A DNA stretch of 64,000 bases from Panopea generosa (GCA_029582155.1 CM055899.1:86834056-86898055), one strand, 5' to 3'. Positions 12,905 through 25,830 are shown, counted from the stretch's first letter. The notes: a model not told the origin generated them from the sequence alone. Made by a program: numbers and translations.

Positions 12905-13275
12905 AGCCGTTTTTAGACGTGAGCGAGAAATGTGTCCGCTTCGTCAATAACGACATATAGACGTGACAGGATGTCAGTTGGTGGCAGTACAGTCATAGGA
13001 CAGCAACCCACATATTCATCATATGGACAACTTGACGTTCCTGACGTCGGAATACGATCGCGGTACAGGGCAACGTGAAGCCATATACTCGGTATAGAGT
13101 CAAAGGGGAGACAACCCAGTTATATAGCCACCGCCGCAAGGGACGAGTGATTATAAATCTATTATATTCGGATGCGTAAAGTATATAGTGCATTTTATAA
13201 ACTTTTGAGTGATAGAAGCAGTTTGGACCGCGATGTAGGTTACGTACGTGTAGGAGTTAGAACTTTGTGAAAATA
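12905..13275. other. CpG-dense island, possible promoter or solo LTR
   Basis: This stretch carries far more CpG than its AT-rich surroundings. It includes tgacgttcctgacgtcgg (two CRE-like cores), a TATA-like gttatatagcc near 13116 and an aataaa near 13272. I see no protein match. A CpG promoter of an unseen gene and a solo LTR are both possible; neither is proven. Confidence 0.3.
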
Positions 13276-13525
13276 AAAATGTTAATACCAACAAAATACT
13301 TTTTTTAAAACCAGCTGTGCTTTTTTGTGTTAAGTAATTATCTTTGATTTGTATATATTTTACACTTGTATATTCGTAATTGTATTCATTTAAAAATGTA
13401 AATTTTACTTTGTGTACGATTGTATTGTTACATTGGACTTAACTGTTCAAAGCATCATGCATTAAACGTCGGGCAATAATTTAAACGGTGACATGCCGAA
13501 TTTACACTGTTGTGTCGGGTATACA

Positions 13526-13823
13526 ATTGATTGATTGACTGATTATTTAGCGTCATTGTATGCCATCGAGGGGTAACTGACGATTAGTTAACCTAACCAT
13601 TATTTCCTGGAATCCTGTTAGGTTAACCAGAGCTCGAGTTCACCCCATCTCCGCAAGAAACTGATAATTTTCTCACTTGAATCAGCGGTGAGAAACAAAT
13701 GATCATGAGACGCAGTGTCGTATATCGATCATCACGGAAACTGTTGTCAGGCGGGGATTAGAACTCACGATCCCTGGATTGATAGTCAGACGCTCTACCG
13801 ACTGAGCTAATTGGGTCTAGCAT
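13526..13823 (-). mobile_element. tRNA-derived SINE, copy 1
   Basis: The minus strand starts with a tRNA-like head: box A in TTAGCTCAGTCGGTAGAGCG and box B in GAGTTCTAATCCC. A 200-bp body follows and a (CAAT)n-type tail, seen on the plus strand as attgattgattg. Near-identical 10-bp duplications flank it (CGGGTATACA at 13516 and CGGGTATATA at 13824). The same family appears at 26124-26376 and 51900-52186. Confidence 0.85.
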
Positions 13824-14369
13824 CGGGTATATAAGGATAATTAAACAAAATGTGTGACTTTAATAAACATTTTATTTCTTCTTTTTCTTGATTATAAGCC
13901 GTAGGATACATTAATATACATATGGTTATATATGCTTATGAAACATTTTATTGGGTTATTGATATTTCTCAGTGAATTATATTTTGTTAATCTCACTGTT
14001 AAAAAATAAACAAAGCTATATATGATAATTTTATTGCTTACAATCTTAAAGTAAAATTAAAACATAATGCTGATTTCAGTGAAATGTAACTTTTGTTTCA
14101 ATCTGGAACACTGATATTACCTTGGCTACATAACTCATATATTTCAGTGTTCAACAGATGAAATAAAACTGAAATAAAAAAAGTATTACATTGAAACCAA
14201 TTATTGATATCTATATCATTCACAAAGAAAGCAGTTAAGCTCACAAAATGTATAATTATACTGAATATATATATTTTTGTTCAATATTACCCTTGTACCT
14301 GGAGGAACCGGAAAAAAGTACTGAAACTGCTTTAAATTTAGTCTCGATGAACTATAAAGTATGTAGACA
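13824..14369. other. No supported gene
   Basis: AT-rich sequence between a SINE and an L1-like fragment. Short open frames near 14248 may be the worn upstream part of that LINE, but I cannot align them. Confidence 0.4.
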
Positions 14370-15200
14370 TATAAATATACTCAATATACAAATAGGGGGA
14401 GAACCAATAAACGAGAAATTCTGGAATGTTAAGGAGATGTACTTTATAAATGACATGGTTTGAAAGGGAGGAGAATTTTTAACAGTATTAGAATTTAAAA
14501 ACACATACAGCATAAAAAACAATTTCATAGAGTAATCCAAGCAGTAAAACAATATGCCAAATAAACTGAAATAAGCATGGGAAACACAAAATTACAAAAC
14601 CCACTTCTACCCGTATATGTTAATATATACCTTAAGAAAAAAAAGGTTGTAAGGACTTTTATAATCTGTTAAATAACAACTTTGAAATACAAACCGCAAT
14701 ACAAAAAGGGTAACAAATTTACAATATTTCTTAAGAAACTTGGAAAGATATATTCATGTCACCTTTCAAATGTGAATATATAGTTCTACTCTCCAGTGGT
14801 TTCAAACCAGATTTAATCATAGAATATTACCCACTAAAAATACTTGTATACAATCAAAGCTATTCCTAGTCCCTTATGTCCATACTGTGATCAGGAAGAA
14901 ACAATAACTCACTTATTCTGGACATGTCAAACAACCCGGTCCTTTTTACAAGAGGTACAGTCATGGCTAAGAAGAAATAATGTCATAATACCCTTAATAG
15001 AATAATTATTTATTTTCATTATAGGAGAAAATTCACAGATGAAGAATTATTTTTTATATATTCTCGGCAAGAAAATTAAATTCTCAACTTTCAGTTACGC
15101 TCTCAAAAACAAGACTCAAGTGTTCTTTTAAAGCTATCAAATATAATACTGTTGAAAACAACAAATTTTTATCTTTTGAAAAGAGTTGGCTGGCATAATA
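14370..15200 (+). mobile_element. L1/Tx1-like LINE, C-terminal fragment (broken)
   Basis: Plus-strand frames encode the end of an L1-type ORF2. At 14380-14520 they read EPINEKFWNVKEMYF and, after a stop, KGGEFLTVLEFKNTYSIK, a block that lies before the C-terminal zinc knuckle in L1 proteins. Near 14870-14940 comes CPYCDQEETITHLFWTC, the C-x2-C-x7-H-x4-C knuckle of this clade. Several stops and frame changes break it. The reverse transcriptase domain is absent, so this is a 5'-truncated relic. It stops just before a (CA)n run. Confidence 0.7.
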
Positions 15201-15251
15201 TTACAATATTCTCTGTAATTAAGTTTAGTTTAAACATATTTTATTGCTTTT

Positions 15252-15253
<2 letters not shown>

Positions 15254-15313
<60 letters not shown>
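15254..15313. repeat. (CA)n(TA)n microsatellite
   Basis: About 23 CA units followed by about six TA units, immediately downstream of the L1-like fragment. Confidence 0.97.
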
Positions 15314-15483
15314 TGATTTGATTTAGATATTAGATAACTATTATAGAGATAAAGGATTTAGAAACAAAGAAAAGGGAAATTGGAAATAATGGATGTATGA
15401 TATAATAATAAGGTAATCTAAATATACCCTATAATTAGAAGAATCGTCATCAGGCCGACTTTTTATGCACATATATTGTTTAG

Positions 15484-18307
15484 TTAATTAATATCAAATC
15501 GTTTTGAGTCTTTGATAAATTGCTGCACAGATGTGAATATAAATGAGTTTTCATCGTTAGTATAAGTGTCTTTACCGAACAGTAAAGTATGATGATTGAG
15601 AGGATGAAATCGACGTGTGGCTCTAAAAAGCCTGATTCGTTCATTTGAGAATATAATACATTTCATAAAATAATGTTAGACGTCTTCTTTATCGTTACCA
15701 CAACCCGGGCATCTAGAATCTGTTGTTAGTCGATTTATAAATTTATCAAAACCTAAATTACTACACCCATTTCTAATGCATGCGTGTATTGAAGATAACT
15801 TTCTGTTTCCAGTAAAATAATACTGAGGCAATGGTTGTACGTTAAAGACATTGGTGACTTAAATACGTTTGAAAGACATTAATGCATCTGAGCAACGTAT
15901 GTGTAGAGGAAGGGTGTTCCAATAAGAAATACACAGAGGGAACAAATGAATTTGCATATAATAGTGTTCTTATATTTGGAACTATGTAATCGGATGCATT
16001 TCTAAGGTTGTATGGTATATTAACACCTATTGTTTCAGGAAATAAATTATTAAGATAGTCCGGTAAGTCCAGTAATAAGCCAGTTTTAATTTTATATGCC
16101 GTAATTAATGTTTGATATTTTCTTCTCCCTGATAAAGACAGCCATCCAATTTCGGTATACAATTTTTGAATAGACACAGAACGAATAAATTCTGTAACAA
16201 TACACGCTGCTTCATTTTGTACTTTCACCAATTTGTCCATTTCGTAATGAGTGCAACCATCCCAAACAACTGATGCATACTCTAAAGTGGGTCTGAGAAA
16301 TGAAATGTATATTTGGTTGAGTGATTTTCTATTTAAGAGGAATTTAGTTTTACGCATCGTTCCTAAATCTTACAAGCCGAATTTACAATGTTATCTATAT
16401 GATGGTGCCACTTTGCATTATGACTAAAAAAGTTATGCCTAAATGTTTGTGGTGATCGACAAATTTTACTGGGACATTATCAAAAATAAAAAATGGATAA
16501 GAAACATTTTTATTTAGTGTGAACATAATTGCTTCTGTTTTGTTCGGGTTGAAATTTACTAACCACTGCTTGGACCACTGCGGTATGACAGTAAGATCGT
16601 GATTAAGAATACCTTCTAAATTTGATAAGTTAGAAGCTATAGATGCAAGCGGTGTATCGTCTGCAAAAATACGAGTTATGCTTAACAGATGTTCTGCAAT
16701 ATCGTTAATGTACACAAGAAACAATAAAGGACCTAAGACCGAACCCTGGGGAACACCAGCAGATGTTTCCTTAATATTTGACACACTTGAACCAATAAAA
16801 ACCTTTTGTTTCCGTTTCACTAAATAACTTTCTATCCATTTCAATATATCTCCTCTTATTCCATTTTGCCTTAACTTGAAAAATAGACCTTGGATCCAAA
16901 TTCGGTCAAATGCCTTTGATACATCACAAAAGATCATACAAGTATATTGTCTGGAATCCAATCCTCGAGCAATTTGGTTATAGCTGTCTATGAGTTGGTA
17001 AACTGTCCCTTATAAAATCCGGATTGCAATTTGTAAATTAGTTTATTTTCAATCAGAAAATTATAAATATGTTTGTAGACAACTCTTTCCATAAGTTTAC
17101 CAACACAGCTTAATAAAGATATTGGCCGATAATTAGATGGCACGTTTGTTTGACCCTTCTTAAAAAAGAGGCATTACAGTAGCTGACTTCCATGACTCTG
17201 GAAATTTACATTCAAGTAAGGATTTATTAAATAACTTCTCCGACAGCTTTATTTGGGTCTAAAGTACCGATAATATCAATTATGTCTGATTCAGTAATGA
17301 TCATGTTTGCAATGGTAGTATTAGTTTTAAAGATACACTCTGGAAGTAGAGTATTATTGTTTATATTTTCATCTATTGTTGAGATGGAGACGAAATAGTC
17401 GTTTAAGCAGTTAGCTTTATCTGCATCATTAAAATAGAGTGAATTCTCACCATTAACAGATGTATATTTTAGCGGAGGAATTATTTCTGAGTTTTTGTTA
17501 GATTTAATAAACTGTTTAAGTAGTTTCCAATATAATTTAGAATTTGACACATTCGCATCTAAAACAGTATTTTCCATATTATTAAAATATTGTTCTTTAG
17601 CATGTGTTTTCAAATTATTAACTTTATTCCTTAGTTGTTTGTATTTTGTCCATGCATTGTCTGTTGAGTCCTTACGGCCTTTGTCTTTTGTCTGTCACGT
17701 TGTCTTGAATGTCGTCTTATTTCTGAGTCATACCATTATTTGTCATTTGGTCGAATTTGTACTTCTTTAGAAGGAATACAAGATTGCATAAAAACTAAAA
17801 TAGATTCAGTAAAACGCTCACAGGCCAAGTCTACAGAACATGTGTTAAAAAAATGCCAGTTAAAATTGATTATCAATCCGTTCATTTTCTCATAATCAAC
17901 CAAACCTGTCGAGTAACAATAGTGGGTAAAATATTAACAAAGGGGATAAAAACATATGTAGCCTTATGATCACGTATTTCGTTTTGGACATCTAAAGTAC
18001 CAGAATTCAAACTGGTATATGTGTCTGAGATTATAATTGGGTCAATAAGAGTTGATGAAGTACGCGTTGTTCTGGTGGGTTCAGTTATAACATTAGTTAA
18101 GTTATTGATAAGCATGGCATTCTTTAAGTGTAAATTATTTATATTAAATTGATCTTCATTGATGTCGAAGACGATGACAACATTTTTGGATATATCAAGT
18201 GCTTTTCCTATACTTATACTGAAATAGTTCCAAAATGAAACAGGCGTATTTGGAGGACGATACATACAAAGTAATAAGCTTTTCCGTCCGTAGTTCACCT
18301 CACCCAT
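15484..18307 (-). mobile_element. CR1/Jockey-group LINE, 5'-truncated and broken
   Basis: Read from 18307 down, minus-strand pieces follow the order of one ORF2. First is the second half of an APE-type endonuclease (17882-18307: CMYRPPN, a VVIVFDINED that replaces the usual GD-N, and a block ending in SSTLIDPIII). Next is the linker (17227-17613). The reverse transcriptase follows (16395-16961: FCDVSKAFDRIW, GVPQGSVLGPLLFLVYIND and IFADDT in place of the usual YADD). The C-terminal domain (15842-16357, LRPTLEYASVVWD) and the terminus (15484-15666, RLFRATRRFHPLNHHTLLFG) complete it. At least four frameshifts or stops separate the pieces, so it is dead. The endonuclease start is missing and the sequence changes abruptly to a minisatellite near 18310-18450. 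Confidence 0.88.
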
Positions 18308-18439
18308 ATACTATCAACAAAGGGACATTCTAAAATTAACATTCGTTTCGACATAAGCTTAGTAGCTATAGTCCACTAGAGTGTGCAGTGTTATCTTTAC
18401 GAAATGGTTCAGAGTATCCGTCTAAATACATCCCAGTAA

Positions 18440-19260
18440 TATCGGTCGTTAAATGTATATACACATCCGTGATAGCAATACAGACGTACCCAAAATGGTA
18501 TTATATATACACCACTATGGTACAATACACACACCCATAAGAGATATACAAACGTACCTATCATGTACTATATACACAACAATGATAGCAATACAGACGG
18601 ACTCACCATGGTAATATATACACACCATCATGGCACATACCCACACCCATAATAGCAATACAACCGTACCTATCATGTACTATATACACACCCATGATAG
18701 CAATACAGACGTACCCGACATGGTATTATATACACACCACCATGGCACATACACACACTCATAATAGCAATACAAACCTGCCTATCATGTACTATATACA
18801 CAATTATGACAGCAATACAGACGTACTAACCGTGGTATTATATACGAACCCATGAGAGCAATACAGACGTAACCATTATGTCATTATATACACATCTGTC
18901 ATATCAATATAGACGTGCCATCGTTGCGGATTATTTGTACAATATAGACGTGCAATCGTTGTGCAATATTTATACAATATACACGTACACCTCATTACAC
19001 TATACCCATCATCTTGGCGCAATATTCATACAATGCATTATGTACCCATGGCACCAAAGACACACTCATCACAGCAATACAGACGTACCTATCGTGGCAT
19101 AATATACAAACCCATAATAGAATTACAGACGAACCATCATTGCATAATCATGGCATAATTTAAACACTCAACATAGTAATACAGATGTTCACACCATAGC
19201 ACAATAAACACACCCATAATAGTAATAAAGACGTACCCATCATGTCATTATATACACATC
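18440..19260. repeat. Minisatellite of about 40 and 68 bp units
   Basis: atagcaatacagacgtaccc recurs at spacings near 40 and 68 bp, followed by catggtattatatacacac or catgtactatatacacac blocks. The 68-bp form looks like a 40-bp unit with an extra 28-bp accatcatggcacatac-type block, giving a higher-order pattern. It abuts the 5' end of the LINE. Open frames inside are repeat read-through. Confidence 0.8.
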
Positions 19261-20154
19261 TATCAAATTAAGTAATTAAGTTACATACATGTATTGTAAG
19301 AACAGTTTCATTCATACATTGTATTGTGTTCCATGTTAACAACCTGTGTATCGATCGGTTATTTTTTAAACAAACTGCAACCATAAAACCTATGAATTAT
19401 AATAAAAAAATGCCTGTTTCGTTAATCTATTGCATATAGATAATACTATTGTCCGACCAAACTTAATCCTGCCAGTTGATTACATAACATCTTAAACATT
19501 TAAAAGAAAATAAAGTTTCAACAACCAAAATCAACAATGCACACAGTTTATAGTCCAAACGCCTCTTTTGCAGTTGATAATAGTCAAACATATCACAATA
19601 CTATAAGTACAGAAGGCGAGTGTGGAGTGAAAGTATTATTATTTGAGTGTACATCTTTATGTAAATATGAAACACTATCTGAATAAATGGGCTATGACAG
19701 CTGAAAAAAAAAATAAATACACTCAGCCAAATTTCTTATTGGTCATCCATATCTTGTTAGCATTTCTCAATGAAATGCGAATTTGAAGGGTAATTTGCAT
19801 TTATTGTGACTCTTGGTTTTGGTGTTACAAACTTTAAACCTGTCGACTTCATAGTTGTATGTAAGATTTTCATAAAATGTTTTTGATATAAAAAAATATT
19901 TCCTTTAAACGATGTATATAAACACTGTCATTATGACACTGAGGTTGATTTTGAAACAAAAAATGTATCCTGGCACACTCATTAAATGCAATATTCAATA
20001 CAATGCTTATTTATATTTGTCACAATTTCAAGGAAAGCCATTTTAAGAAATTCGTGCGACCAATTAGAAAATGGGTTAAGTATATATATATATAAAGGGA
20101 GATAATTAATTAAATATATATGAAATTAAATTAAATTAAATTAAATTAAATATA
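19261..20154. other. No supported gene; short (AAATT)n tract
   Basis: AT-rich sequence without coding signal. A pentanucleotide run (attaaattaaattaaatt) lies near 20122-20152, and a tatata run precedes it. Confidence 0.6.
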
Positions 20155-20335
20155 TATGAATTCACTGTATCTATATGATCCTACGGGTTTATAAATCTGT
20201 ATATAAGTCATGGTCAACACCAAATTTATTTGACCTCGATATTGTATATATGGTTTGCAATGTAGCTAGGCGCACTCGCCGTAGTCTGGTCTGTACATTT
20301 ATGTTTTGGTTATTCACGAATAACTTTATACGTTT
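20155..20335 (+). repeat. Dispersed repeat family R, truncated copy
   Basis: Shares cactgtatct..atgatcc..acgggttt, tataagtcatggt and gtagctaggcgcactcgcc with the two copies at 30380-30965, in the same orientation but lacking their middle part. Its coding or mobile nature is unknown. Confidence 0.7.
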
Positions 20336-21039
20336 ATGTTTATGACCAATTCCAGCATTTTATTCTAAAGTGGAACTTGTTTGTGATATCAATTCTTTTG
20401 TTTAAATATATTAGAAATGTTACAAACGTTTTTCTTGTCTAAAGCAACAAAATCAATTCACTAAAAGTTCCCGAATATAACCAACAAAAACTTTAATCTT
20501 TATTTCTGTCCATGAGTGAACATAAAGATAGCAGCAATGGCAAAAAATAAAAAAAAAACACAGTAGTTATTGAAACACCTATTTATATTGACCCTCTTAT
20601 ATTGAAGATAGATAAATAAATTGTTTTTAATGTGTTATCTATTAACTTGTTAATATAGTCTGCATCGTATTGTAAAGTTAAAGATTTATAAAACATGCTG
20701 GCACATAATGCCAATTATTCAAAGTGGTAAATTAAGACGATATAAATATTGCGATTAAAGTTATTGATTTTTATTATAATTTTTATATTTTGAATTTTAT
20801 ACCTTGGTAATTTTCTGTTGGGTATAAATACTTTTCACACATAATTTAAGGTTTTGTCAATTTATGTATATGCTACGCCATTTTGAATGTAGTGTCTGCC
20901 GGCTGCAATCCGAACTGACGAAGCTTCAGAAAATGGCGTAAAAGCAAAGGCATATGTTCCTCCCCACCCAATATTAAGGTGGAGGTAGCATATACTCTGC
21001 CTACTAAAAAAATGATAAAATATGTTTAAAAGTCACAAA
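20336..21039. other. No supported gene
   Basis: AT-rich sequence without a coding or repeat signal I could establish. Confidence 0.5.
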
Positions 21040-21930
21040 ATACAAAAAGTCTTGAGTAAATGACAACCATATTTTTATCTTAAAAGCTTACTAGAATGCA
21101 GCACTGTTGTTTATATTATTATATCAATGTTCCTCTCTGGGGGAGGCTGCAGCATTGACACAAACCAGCTTCCCAACTTCTTCCTCTTAAGTAGTTTGCA
21201 GTGAATTGGGTTTACAACCCAGTAAAACAGTGAAAGTTCCTGTTTAATACATCTTACAGTTTTTTCTTTCTTAATAAAAACGTTTAATGTCAACGTGAAA
21301 ATGTTGGAGTAAATAACAACCAGCTTTTCCCTAATACACTATAAAACTTGCTATAATGCATTACTTGGCATTTAAGATATCAAGATTTTCAAGGGGATGT
21401 CCCTCTTACCCCGACCAGCAAGAGAAACTCTCTCCAACAATGGAATTAATATCAACCATATTTTTTCTTGGAAACTCTTTAGAATGCAGCAGTTGGTGTT
21501 TTAAATACAATCTTTTCCGAGGTAGGCCCCGTAACCCAAACAGTAGAGACCCCATAAACAGGTATAAATAACAACCATTTTCCAATTAAAATCTACAAGA
21601 ATACTTTTTTGTTTTTTAAAAATATTTTTTGCAGGTGAGAAACCGAATAGATAACACCCTCACAGACCTCCTCTCACGTCTTGCTCCCAGTGCATGAGAT
21701 GACGGGTTTAAAACCCGGTCGAAGTTATTTTTTTAATACATTTCATTCTTTTTTCTTTATAAAATATTTAAATATCACAAAATATTAGAGTTATAACAAC
21801 CATATCTTTATCTAAACAACTCCATTGAATGCAACAGCCGGGGATTAAGATATCAAAATGATCCGATGGAGGCCCCCGTAGTCTCAATTGTTGGAGGGGA
21901 TTCTTTCTCCCACACTCTCCAAGGTTGGCC
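21040..21930. repeat. Degenerate ~250-bp tandem repeats
   Basis: A phrase like ggagtaaataacaaccat followed by an agaatgcagcagttg-type block recurs near 21055, 21308, 21440, 21560 and 21785. A shared segment gggtttaaaacccgg..ttttttaatacat..ttcttt recurs near 21210 and 21700. Later parts hold a tttaagatatcaagat block before a CCCC-rich stretch. Units are deleted and diverged, so the period is approximate. Confidence 0.6.
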
Positions 21931-22030
21931 TCCCAAGTAATTAAAACGTTCTTACGCCCATAAAAATTTATATATGATACATATATATAATCTTGAGAAA
22001 ATAAATTTTGTAATATTACTATATAACTCA

Positions 22031-22437
22031 CGGTAAAACTTGAAACACTTATTTACAATCCATTTAACATGTATTAAAACCAAATGTTAAATTGCATAAA
22101 AAAAAACAACGTTTAATATATTTATCACTCGTTTATAATAATCGATCAAATGGTGAAGATAAATAATTAGCATGGACTGCATGGATAACAATTCAGTTGT
22201 AAATATATATAATCCCATGAAACATGCTTTTTTGTAATATTAATATATATTTCACGATAAACCTATCAATTATACATTATTTTGGTATATATAAGGAGGG
22301 CCAATATACGTTTCCGTACCTATTGCATAATGAAGATACTTTATATTCCTGATGAATGCATTAAATTATATAACTGGTACTAAAATATATTATATGTTCT
22401 AACATAAAAACGACGTTCATGTATAGTACAAAATAAA

Positions 22438-22470
<33 letters not shown>

Positions 22471-24574
22471 CTAGTATGTTATAACAATAAATATTTTGTT
22501 TTGTATAATGAAATAAATATATCATTCTTCTTAGGGTAACAGTAATATTGTTTATCTTCAAAAAAACATGTTTTACTTCCACCATTAAGAGAGAATGTTA
22601 TATTTACATAATATAACCCCTCGGTTAAATAATATGTTGCACCTTTTTTCCCTTGTGTAACTCACTGGAAAGTACTATTTGTTTAATTTCACATTGCTTA
22701 ATTTTAAATTACTCTTGAATATTTACAATTACCAAAACAAATACAAATACAGGTAAAGGTTAAAAAAGATTTTATATATATATATATGCTAAACATCATA
22801 GATAATGTTCTCAAATACAAATAAAAGCAATCATGTCAAAGGTCAGGTCTTTGATTATTTATTGGTTTACGGAGTCGACAGATTTTATTTCTTTCCATTC
22901 GTGAAAAAAACATTGAATCGTTTCATTTTTTTTGTTTTGCGAATGATATTACATGTAAATGAGACAACATTAAATAATTTCTTGACAGAGCAAAAACTGT
23001 ACATTACAAATTCAATTGGTTAAAAAAGTATAAACACGTAAAATTTAAAAAAAAGTGATAACTGTGTTTAACAGATTTCTTTCATTTCATGTTTTTAAGA
23101 AAAGGATTTCGACAACTCATCCAACAACTTTTTAAAAGTTGTTATCAACTTCGAAAACTTTTTTGTCATAAAAATAAATGAATTAAATGATACCATTGTC
23201 TTGTAAAATTGAACATTAGATCAGGTTTATGAGCTGTTTAAATTTTGCTTTGAAATATATGTATAACCGAGTTTTTGCGAGGTGTACATGTAGGTCAAAT
23301 CATCCACCATTATATACAGCCATTATGGTTATACATACGATGTTGTATATTTAATGAATTAGAAACCTAATCGAGCCATGACTATAACTTATATGCTTGA
23401 TTGATTGGTGTTTGTTTAGGTTAAAACACACATATACATGCTCATGCTCACATATACATATATTCATTTACAAAAATAATGTAGATACATTAGTAAATTA
23501 TCACTGAATACAATTTTTATATTATTGTATCGGCAGGATCCAATGTAATAAAATGATTCATCCCAATAATATATACTATAGAAACTATGGTAACTAAAAT
23601 GAGATGAGTGAAAAGTCGTAAACAAGTATTCAATAAACGAAACATTGGGTAATACTATACTTACTAGGAATATGCATTACAGAAACGTACATGTTCATAA
23701 ACCTTGCCAAATACTTAAAGCGTGCGCGACGTGACGTTGTAAGAATGCTGGTATAAAGTTTATCTAAAATGACACGACGACCTTTTTCGAAAACTCTCTA
23801 GTTAATTGGTCAACTTGTTTAAATGAAATGCACTTGAGAGTAGAAATGGGATAGGTGTTACATTAAATTTTGACCCCGTTGAAAACAAGACATGTCCGTA
23901 AGACAGCGCGCCGGACTATTAGCACTGCTTTGTCAATAAATACTAAAGACCTGACCAAATTATAGTATTTGTTACACACATCAACTTTTCACACAAAAGT
24001 GGGTATTATTTAGTTTTTGGTTCTATATCTGTTTCTGAGTTTCAATTAAACGTTTCAAGTGGGGAGAGAAGTTTAACCAAGATGTTTATTCGTGGTTTAA
24101 ACATATTTCATTTCCATTTATAATATAGAAATCGGGTTTGGCCACAAGGTCGTCCAACATTAAATTCGGCCCTCTCCATGGATCAGATGAGTATTAAATA
24201 TGAAAAAAATATACAAAAGCAGAAAATCGGTAAAGTTGTTGTCAAAATCGCCGTCAGAGGTATGGGACATAGCTTGGAGACTATGTATAATAACACTTGG
24301 GCGTTAGTGCACTTTCAAATTAATCGCATGTGAGGTTATAGAGATAGGTGCATGCTATCAAGATGCACGATTAACTTTAACCAGCATTTCTAAGTCGAAC
24401 AATGGCCATAATTTGCATTGAATTCTACCAAGATTTAATTAACCTGATTATTTGATAACCCTGAAGACTTGATGAAGTTACAAATCAATCTTGTAAGTAG
24501 TGACTGCGATAGGCATGATAGTAACTTGTATGCAAAATGTTAACCGAAAGTGTGACGCCGATGCCCCCGGGTAA
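22031..24574. other. No supported gene; (TA)n tracts
   Basis: AT-rich sequence with a (TA)n run at 22444-22471 and a shorter one near 22775. The 72-codon plus-strand frame near 22805 has no recognisable domain. Nothing else is supported. Confidence 0.5.
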
Positions 24575-24575
24575 C

Positions 24576-24658
<83 letters not shown>
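24575..24658. repeat. (GA)n microsatellite
   Basis: About 40 GA units with one gagaaaga interruption near the left end. Open frames through it on both strands are artefacts of the repeat. Confidence 0.97.
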
Positions 24659-24659
<1 letters not shown>

Positions 24660-24989
24660 GATTTAGGAATGCTTCAGCGCATATTCCAACAAACACCATT
24701 CCGATACCATACTTTTTATTCCCAATGAAACAACGTATCTATAACATACTGGCCATTTTTTATATATATCTTATATCATTTTTTTTCTGTTATAATTCAC
24801 ACTTTACATCCACACGAGAACATCCAAATCTATAATAGCAGTTTTCAAACTGAAATGTGGTCTGGCCGACAGCTTGGTCTGTTTCCAACTGTTGGTGATC
24901 AGATTTTAACGAGAGTCAATTTTTCACGTGTGGGTGGGTCATTAAATAACGGTCGGGGTCAGTTTTCAATGTTAAAAAGGTTTAAAATT

Positions 24990-25637
24990 TAATATTACAC
25001 CCGCAGCAGCTAGTTCCCCGTTATCTAAGCCGATTTCTTACTGTATGTCGACTAACAGAGCGTCCACGGCTACCTATCACTAAACGTGACGTGGATTCAG
25101 CCGTCAGAAATCTGTCACACAGATGGCGTTGACGTATGTTAATTTCCTGCCGTGCTGACGTTACACGCGGTCTACCTGAACGCGGTATATCAACAAACAT
25201 TCCCGTGTCTCTGACACGCCAATTGAGACGCAAAATTGTCAAACGAGAGACGTTAAAACGTCTAGCGACTTGTTCTTGCGTTCGCCGACAAACAATCATG
25301 GCAAAAACATTGGCCCTCTCTTCGAAATTTAACCTAGGCATTATCAGAAGCTGGATAATTGTCAGAAAATCTTTGAAAATATGGTTGTATGTCGACTGAC
25401 ACATGTACCCATCTGAATTTCTCTCGATAAAACCAAATTGTTGACATGCACAGGCTGCACCGGGAAATCATGAGCAGGTACATGTATTTAACAATGAGCT
25501 GAAAAAAATCGTGCGAGTTTCAGTTGGTTTGTTTGTCGGTCAGAGTACATGTACATTTCTGACATTGTCATCTTAATTTAAACTATATACAAAAATAACG
25601 CTAATTTTCGATGATGCGTTTCTTTATCCCGTCAGTG
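24990..25637 (-). mobile_element. Tc1/mariner-like transposon, 3'-truncated
   Basis: The minus strand carries the N-terminal DNA-binding half of a Tc1-type transposase (25021-25404). From MPRLNFEERANVFAMI it runs through two helix-turn-helix units joined by the GRPR hinge (DIPRSGRPRVTSARQ) to VSRHTVRNRLR. An in-frame stop follows, with only a few more family-like residues. The catalytic DDE domain is absent. The outer end lies at 25637, where CACTGACGGGATAAAGAAAC on the minus strand abuts TA, the terminal sequence and target dinucleotide expected of this family. The other terminus is not found, so the copy cannot move on its own. Confidence 0.85.
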
Positions 25638-25749
25638 TATATATCTAGTAAAATTAGCACTCACCCTTAAATTACTAGGTAACAACATATCAAAATCTAA
25701 CAAGCACATCATATAAGTCAAACTCAAACAGAAACAAAGATGCAAACAA

Positions 25750-25830
25750 CAATATGGTTTACACAACCTTATAGTTTATACAACCTTATAGATCACACAA
25801 CCGTATAGTTTACCCAACCTTATAGTTGTT
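25750..25830. repeat. ~19-bp tandem repeat, 4-5 copies
   Basis: tttacacaaccttatag and close variants (tttatacaaccttatag, gatcacacaaccgtatag) repeat in tandem. Confidence 0.75.

Noticed and set aside
13740-13823. A functional tRNA gene
   Set aside because: Box A and B are good but the arms mispair and the sequence continues into a shared SINE body with target duplications.
18440-19260. CRISPR-like regular repeats
   Set aside because: Repeats are direct, variable and continuous without unique spacers; the genome is eukaryotic and no cas genes are present. The same holds for the other tandem arrays.
24478-24728. Leu/Ser and Arg/Glu repeat proteins on both strands
   Set aside because: Translation of a (GA)n microsatellite.
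25136-25399. 87-codon plus-strand frame
   Set aside because: Shadow of the Tc1-like transposase on the other strand.
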